Below are positions 6,599 to 9,898 of a stretch of DNA of 9,898 nt, piece after piece (the stretch's first letter is position 1; the number at the start of each line of letters is the position of its first letter). The notes beneath the pieces were generated by a model. It saw nothing but the letters and a program-made list of their open reading frames with translations. It had not been told where the DNA came from and searched no databases. This DNA comes from SIG510 sp045540975 (lineage in GTDB: Bacteria; Bacillota; Clostridia; Oscillospirales; JAAYXM01). The stretch lies in contig JAZQIE010000026.1 of the NCBI GenBank assembly GCA_045540975.1, positions 1-9,898 of the forward strand, given 5' to 3'. Position numbers and translations under genes: made by a program.

Positions 6599-8125
6599 AT
6601 GGAGCTGGAACTGCGAAAGAATACGTTTGTATGCTATGAAACCGTACTGGATGCCTGCGTGAATCACGAGGAAACATCGGACGTAATTGTTCCGGATGCA
6701 AGTCCGGACATTCTGCGCATTTTAGGGGCATTCGGTAATGCTTCGGTCAAAGATGAGGTCGTAAATGAAGGGAAATATACTTTAAGCGGCGCATTGCTTG
6801 GTTGGGTGCTTTATGTATCCGAGGGCGATTTGTCGGTTAGAAAACTCGAAGTAAACATTCCGTTTGTTCATACATTTGAGCATTCGGATATCACGTCTGA
6901 ACAAATCGGTGCGTTTGAACTTCGAATTGCCGGCTTGGAGGCGCGAGAAATTAATCCGCGAAAGGTAACAGTTCGTGCAAACATTGCAATCTGCGCGAAA
7001 ACATACCGAGAAACTACTTTAAAATTCCCGGAATGTGTTGGGGACGAAGGGGTTGGGATTGAGTGCAAAACCGAACGTGTCACACCGTTTGTCCCGATTG
7101 CGATTAAGAAAAAGAACATTCATATCGGTGAGGATATTGAACTCTCGGCCGCGATGCCCGAGTTTTCGTCTGTACTGCGCTATGATGTGTTGCCGAAAAC
7201 GGTTGACACAAAAACAATCGGAACAAAAGCGGTTGTTAAGGGCGCTGCCTGCCTTACCTGTGTATACCTGACAAAGGACGGCGAAATTGCCCGTTTTACA
7301 AGAGAAATTCCGTTTTCGCAGATACTTGAAATCGACGAACTGCACGACGATTGCCAAGCAGAAATTCGGTTGCATACCGGTGAGGTCAAACTTGAGCCGC
7401 AATACGATATGTCGGGTGATGTGCACTATCTGGCGTTGAGCCTTCCGATTCGTGTTTGTGCAATTGTTTGGACAGAGCGCGAATTTGAAGTAATCGATGA
7501 CCTTTACAGCATTCATAACGGATTGAATGTGCAACATGAGATGCAAAAGATGACCGCGTGTGCAGCACGGCAGCAAAAGAGTGTTACTGTTATCGAATCA
7601 ATTCCGTGCGAAATGCAGGCAGACAAGATTCTTGATGTTTCGGTTTATATGGAGCCGACGAGAAACCGCAGGGAAGAGGGCGAGTGCGCACTTGTAAACA
7701 GACTTCAGGTAAGTGTGATTTACATGGCAAAAGACGGAAGTTTGTGCAATGCGATGCGCCGCGTGGATGCGGTATGCCCGATTTCGGAGCGTGGTCACGA
7801 ATACCGCGCGGCATCAAGTCTTGGTGAAGTGAACTGTGTGATTGAGCCGATGAATGAGATATCTGTAAAGATTTGCGTTGATTACAGCATCGATGAACTG
7901 GAACGGAGCGAAATTTCCGTACCCTCACATATCGAGTTGCTGAATGATGCGAATCAAGCGAAAGACGGGCCGTCGGTTGTGGTGCGAATGATTCAATCGG
8001 GTGAGACGCTTTGGAAACTCGCGAAGGAATACCGCACAACAGTTGAGGATATCATGATTGCAAACTCGCTTGAAAACGATGAGCTGATTGCGGGAGATAT
8101 GATACTGATTCCGAAAAAAAGATAA
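6599..8125 (+). CDS. sipL: SipL-like spore coat morphogenesis protein (SPOCS/DUF3794 domains plus LysM)
   Basis: A 508-residue protein. The N-terminus (about 15-110) has the DUF3794/SPOCS pattern (SDVIVPDASPDILRILG, then LSGALLGWVLYV). Two further stretches with the same beta-rich pattern follow, at about 175-290 (TKAVVKGAACLTCVYLTKDG) and about 330-440 (ALVNRLQVSVIYMAKDGS), so three tandem copies are likely. Residues 463-506 are a LysM domain with RMIQSGETLWKLAKEY and LIAGDMILIPKK. In C. difficile, SipL has this architecture and binds the coat ATPase SpoIVA through LysM to encase the forespore; SpoVID is the Bacillus counterpart. No signal peptide is seen, matching mother-cell cytosolic assembly. 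AGGAGAGG (6584-6591) lies seven bases upstream of the ATG. It is monocistronic with its own terminator. The domain call is firm. Functional orthology to SipL is likely, since other DUF3794-LysM proteins exist and SpoVM is encoded nearby. Confidence 0.85.
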   Translation: MELELRKNTFVCYETVLDACVNHEETSDVIVPDASPDILRILGAFGNASVKDEVVNEGKYTLSGALLGWVLYVSEGDLSVRKLEVNIPFVHTFEHSDITSEQIGAFELRIAGLEAREINPRKVTVRANIAICAKTYRETTLKFPECVGDEGVGIECKTERVTPFVPIAIKKKNIHIGEDIELSAAMPEFSSVLRYDVLPKTVDTKTIGTKAVVKGAACLTCVYLTKDGEIARFTREIPFSQILEIDELHDDCQAEIRLHTGEVKLEPQYDMSGDVHYLALSLPIRVCAIVWTEREFEVIDDLYSIHNGLNVQHEMQKMTACAARQQKSVTVIESIPCEMQADKILDVSVYMEPTRNRREEGECALVNRLQVSVIYMAKDGSLCNAMRRVDAVCPISERGHEYRAASSLGEVNCVIEPMNEISVKICVDYSIDELERSEISVPSHIELLNDANQAKDGPSVVVRMIQSGETLWKLAKEYRTTVEDIMIANSLENDELIAGDMILIPKKR

Positions 8126-8126
8126 G

Positions 8127-8166
8127 AAAAAGCACCGAAATCCGTTTGGAATTCGGTGCTTTTTTG
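8127..8166 (+). terminator. Bidirectional rho-independent terminator between sipL and the 100-residue protein gene
   Basis: The stem GCACCGAA-a-TCC pairs with GGA-a-TTCGGTGC around a GTTT loop, with one A-A mismatch. It has AAAAA on the left and a run of six Ts on the right. It begins two bases after the sipL stop codon. It also serves the convergent gene, whose stop codon is at 8173-8175, since the minus-strand reading also ends in Ts. Confidence 0.93.
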
Positions 8167-8172
8167 TAATTG

Positions 8173-8475
8173 TTATTTGGATGCGAGCGCGCGCTCCAAC
8201 CAGATTGCAGCGATATCCATTGCTTCGTACAAACCGCCGGTTTCGGTCTTTTTTACGATGCGGTCTTTGGATTTCACACTTGGGTCGGTCAGCTGAAGCT
8301 GGACGGACACTTTGGTTGCAAGCTCGATATCCTTTTCACTTTTGGTGTCTAAAATCTGCAGCATGATGACATACTTATCAGCCATGCTTCCGTAATAGAG
8401 CATTTTGTCCTTTCGGACAAGAGTTTTTCCTTTGTATGTCAAAATCCCGTCATTCTTCTTTTTTGCAGTAGCCAT
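8173..8475 (-). CDS. Small soluble protein of unknown function
   Basis: A 100-residue protein with a lysine-rich start (MATAKKKNDG), then YKGKTLVRKDKMLYYGSMADKY, a beta-rich core (YVIMLQILDTKSEKDIELATKVSVQLQLT) and a helical C-terminus (LYEAMDIAAIWLERALASK). It has no cysteine, signal peptide or membrane segment; it is likely cytosolic. I do not recognise a named family. The look (short, well-spaced gene with a compact alpha/beta pattern) suggests a real conserved protein rather than a chance frame. AAGGAAAGAGG lies upstream, its AGAGG (8484-8488) eight bases from the ATG. A perfect-consensus promoter precedes it, implying strong vegetative expression. Upstream ireB reads the same way with no terminator between, so read-through is possible. 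Confidence 0.82.
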   Translation of the reverse strand: MATAKKKNDGILTYKGKTLVRKDKMLYYGSMADKYVIMLQILDTKSEKDIELATKVSVQLQLTDPSVKSKDRIVKKTETGGLYEAMDIAAIWLERALASK

Positions 8476-8518
8476 GACATCGACCTCTTTCCTTGAAAAT
8501 CAAATGAATAATTAAATC

Positions 8519-8547
8519 ATTATAGCATCAATTTGATGTGTTGTCAA
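8519..8547 (-). promoter_or_regulatory. Perfect-consensus sigma-A promoter with a palindrome in its spacer
   Basis: On the minus strand, TTGACA (8547-8542) and TATAAT (8524-8519) are 17 bases apart, a perfect match to the vegetative consensus. The spacer holds CATCAAATTGATG (8538-8526), a 6-1-6 perfect inverted repeat. Such a site between -35 and -10 is a classical position for repressor binding. The -35 begins about ten bases after the ireB stop codon. Confidence 0.85.
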
Positions 8548-8556
8548 ACGAAAGCA

Positions 8557-8802
8557 CTAATCGGAAAGATAATGGCGTACCAAATCATGAAGCAGTTCGT
8601 CACGGTCGATTTTGCGAATCAAACTGCGCGCATTGTTATGATTGGTGATGTAAGTCGGGTCCTCGGAAAGGATGTAACCGACGATCTGGCTGATGGGGTT
8701 ATAACCTTTCTGCTTAAGTGCATTGTACACCTGAGTCAAAATTTCCTTCATTTTCATGTCCTTATCGTCGCCAATAACAAATTTCTGTGTCTGTCCCAAC
8801 AT
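8557..8802 (-). CDS. ireB: IreB / UPF0297 family regulatory phosphoprotein
   Basis: An 81-residue protein matching UPF0297 (B. subtilis YrzL, Enterococcus faecalis IreB). Motifs are QKGYNPISQIVGYILSEDP (31-49) and NARSLIRKIDRDEL (57-70). In E. faecalis IreB is a substrate of the cell-wall-sensing Ser/Thr kinase IreK and lowers cephalosporin resistance; phosphorylation is near the N-terminus, and Thr5 is present here. I chose ATG 8802 because an almost ideal AAAGGAGGT (minus strand 8819-8811) lies eight bases upstream. An upstream TTG at 8823 would place that site inside the gene. In many Firmicutes this gene is followed by ruvX/yqgF and a DUF1292 gene; here it is followed by the unrelated 100-residue protein. 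The family call is firm; the cell-wall role is by analogy. Confidence 0.93.
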   Translation of the reverse strand: MLGQTQKFVIGDDKDMKMKEILTQVYNALKQKGYNPISQIVGYILSEDPTYITNHNNARSLIRKIDRDELLHDLVRHYLSD

Positions 8803-8838
8803 CCAGATTGACCTCCTTTGCAAAAATCTTGCAATAAT

Positions 8839-8867
8839 AGTGTAGTATATTTTTATGAAAGTGTAAA
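8839..8867 (-). promoter_or_regulatory. Probable sigma-A promoter for ireB
   Basis: On the minus strand, TTTACA (8867-8862, 5 of 6 matches) and TACACT (8844-8839, 4 of 6 matches) are separated by 17 bases. It lies about 37 bases upstream of the ireB start codon, in an AT-rich divergent region shared with carD. Confidence 0.5.
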
Positions 8868-8956
8868 TAGAAATTTCATTACAACTTGATTACAAATAAA
8901 AATCAAACACTTAAGAAAAAACTCTGAAAATTATAGAAATTTTGGCAAATCCGTGC

Positions 8957-8985
8957 TTGCAAAAAAAGTTTGAATGGTTTATAAT
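8957..8985 (+). promoter_or_regulatory. Sigma-A promoter for carD-ispD
   Basis: TTGCAA (8957-8962) and a perfect TATAAT (8980-8985) are 17 bases apart. A-rich tracts upstream (8911-8940) could act as an UP element. The leader to the carD start is about 75 nt. I see no clear regulatory structure in it. Confidence 0.8.
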
Positions 8986-9068
8986 GGAATTGTCTAAAAC
9001 GCTTGTGTTTACTAATGTTACAGAGCAGTTTTACAGATGAAATTCTCGGGATTTGGGAGCTGTTTTGA

Positions 9069-9557
9069 ATGTATAGTGTTGATGATCGGGTGGTACATCC
9101 GATGCATGGTGCCGGTGTCGTCAGGGACATTGTTTCGCAGAAGGTAAACGGTGTTGAACGCCGCTATTATGTCTTGAAACTTTCGAGCGGCGGAATGACC
9201 ATTATGGTTCCGGTTGACGGTGCGGAAGAAATCGGTTTGCGCGGATTGATTGACGAAGCTCGCGCCGATGAGGTCATCGCTTCGTTTGCAACCGCGGAGG
9301 TGGATATGACCACCAATTGGAATAAGCGTTACCGCGAAAATGTGATGCGCATCAAAACCGGAGACTTAGACGAAGTCGTAAAAGTTGTCAAAGGCTTAAT
9401 TTTGCGAGACCGTGACCATGGTTTGTCCACCGGTGAACGTAAGATGCTTTTGACCGCAAAGCAGATTCTGATTTCCGAAGTCGTGCTTGTGAAAAACTCG
9501 TCCTACGAACAAATCGAAAATGAGATTAACTTGCAGATGAATTCTGTGAATGTTTAA
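9069..9557 (+). CDS. carD: CarD-family RNA polymerase-binding transcription regulator
   Basis: A 162-residue protein. Residues 1-60 form the RNA polymerase-interacting domain shared with Mfd (YSVDDRVVHPMHGAGVV, then RRYYVLKL and IMVPVD). Residues about 75-155 form the helical DNA-binding domain. It contains NWNKRYREN with Trp84 aligned to the tryptophan that wedges at the upstream edge of the -10 bubble in the mycobacterial protein. GLSTGERKMLLTAKQILISE follows at about 118-137. CarD proteins bind the RNA polymerase beta subunit and stabilise or tune open complexes, especially at rRNA promoters. Length is typical. GGGAG (9055-9059) lies nine bases before ATG 9069. It is followed by ispD, an arrangement I recall from other Firmicutes. 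Confidence 0.94.
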   Translation: MYSVDDRVVHPMHGAGVVRDIVSQKVNGVERRYYVLKLSSGGMTIMVPVDGAEEIGLRGLIDEARADEVIASFATAEVDMTTNWNKRYRENVMRIKTGDLDEVVKVVKGLILRDRDHGLSTGERKMLLTAKQILISEVVLVKNSSYEQIENEINLQMNSVNV

Positions 9558-9562
9558 ATAGT

Positions 9563-9586
9563 GGCAGGCGCATTTCTGTGCCTGCC
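9563..9586 (+). other. Strong hairpin between carD and ispD
   Basis: GGCAGGCGCA pairs with TGTGCCTGCC around a TTTC loop, giving ten base pairs including one G-U. It lies six bases after the carD stop codon. No T-run follows; the next bases are GTATTGCTTTACGG, leading into the ispD ribosome site. It is therefore not a standard terminator and may act in mRNA stabilisation, processing or partial attenuation. Confidence 0.75.
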
Positions 9587-9610
9587 GTATTGCTTTACGG
9601 AGGTGAACGT

Positions 9611-9898
9611 GTGAGTATTTTTTCAAAACTTGCAAAAAGACCCTTTTGTTCTGCGGTCATCCCCGCGGCGGGATCTTCTTCCCGCATGGGAGGGACCAAC
9701 AAACTGCTGTTTGAGCTTGACGGCGTTCCGGTTCTGATTCGGACCTTGCGGGTGTTTGAACAAAGTGATTTGATTGATGAAATTATTGTTGTCACGCGCG
9801 AGGACCAGGTGGATTCCGTCCGTGAACTCTGCACGCGCTATGCGGTTCAAAAACTAAGCTGTGTGGTTGCTGGCGGCGCAACGAGAACCGAGAGTGTG
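9611..9898 (+). CDS. ispD: 2-C-methyl-D-erythritol 4-phosphate cytidylyltransferase, N-terminal part (runs off window)
   Basis: The first 96 residues of IspD, which transfers CMP from CTP to methylerythritol phosphate in the MEP isoprenoid pathway (cytoplasm). The CTP-binding loop is IPAAGSSSRMG (residues 17-27), followed by NKLLFELDGVPVL with the conserved lysine (Lys31). RTLRVFEQSDLIDEIIVVT (44-62) and VAGGATRTESV at the end are also typical. Full proteins are about 225-240 residues, so more than half is missing. Start GTG 9611 is preceded seven bases by GGAGG (9599-9603); the GTG two bases earlier reads straight into a stop. The loop has Ser where many homologues carry a second Gly (AAGxG), which I take as a tolerated lineage variant. 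It is a likely operon partner of carD, supplying precursor for quinone and cell-wall lipid carriers. Confidence 0.93.
   Translation, partial: MSIFSKLAKRPFCSAVIPAAGSSSRMGGTNKLLFELDGVPVLIRTLRVFEQSDLIDEIIVVTREDQVDSVRELCTRYAVQKLSCVVAGGATRTESV

Noticed and set aside
7019..7576. A 185-codon minus-strand frame inside sipL
   Set aside because: It is antisense to a domain-confirmed gene, has a composition rich in Cys and Arg, and has no start signals.
8803..8823. TTG start adding seven residues to IreB
   Set aside because: It would place the near-perfect AAAGGAGGT site inside the coding region. ATG 8802 is spaced correctly and gives the family-typical N-terminus.

Overview
The window is a piece of chromosome from an endospore-forming, low-to-mid GC Gram-positive anaerobe, most likely a member of the Clostridia (Oscillospiraceae/Ruminococcaceae-like). 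The reasons are strong purine-rich ribosome binding sites (AAAGGAGG type), near-consensus sigma-A promoters, RNase J, a UPF0297/IreB protein, a CarD-ispD gene pair, and two spore-coat basement-layer proteins: SpoVM, and a SipL-like protein with SPOCS and LysM domains. No mobile element, CRISPR array, tRNA or rRNA was seen. The gene order looks like ordinary core genome.

Layout. (1) 1-1934, minus: tex, an RNA-binding transcription accessory protein, missing its C-terminal S1 domain at the window edge. (2) 1935-2291: a divergent intergenic region. It has a sigma-A promoter for tex and an extended -10 promoter for RNase J, followed by an unusual leader of about 195 nt with a repeat and competing stems. 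(3) 2292-3950, plus: ribonuclease J, closed by a bidirectional terminator. (4) 4001-4245, minus: a compact two-gene unit of a 47-residue hydrophobic membrane peptide followed by a 28-residue SpoVM. Both are easy to miss; the obvious longer reading frame over them is a false extension. (5) 4309-6450, minus: a family 20 glycoside hydrolase without a signal peptide. (6) 6599-8125, plus: the SipL-like coat morphogenesis protein, closed by a second bidirectional terminator. (7) 8173-8475, minus: a conserved-looking 100-residue protein of unknown function, behind a perfect-consensus sigma-A promoter that has a palindrome in its spacer. (8) 8557-8802, minus: IreB/UPF0297. (9) 9069-9557, plus: a CarD-family RNA polymerase-binding regulator, then ispD (9611 to the window end), with a strong hairpin between them.

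How the genes relate. SpoVM and SipL both work with the coat ATPase SpoIVA on the forespore surface. SpoVM marks the curved membrane and anchors SpoIVA, while SipL binds SpoIVA through its LysM domain. Their presence within about 2.5 kb suggests a coat-basement neighbourhood interrupted by the hydrolase. Tex and RNase J are divergent RNA-metabolism genes. CarD and IspD form a probable operon. The most novel items are the unnamed membrane peptide joined to spoVM, the RNase J leader, and the promoter-spacer palindrome upstream of the unknown 100-residue protein.
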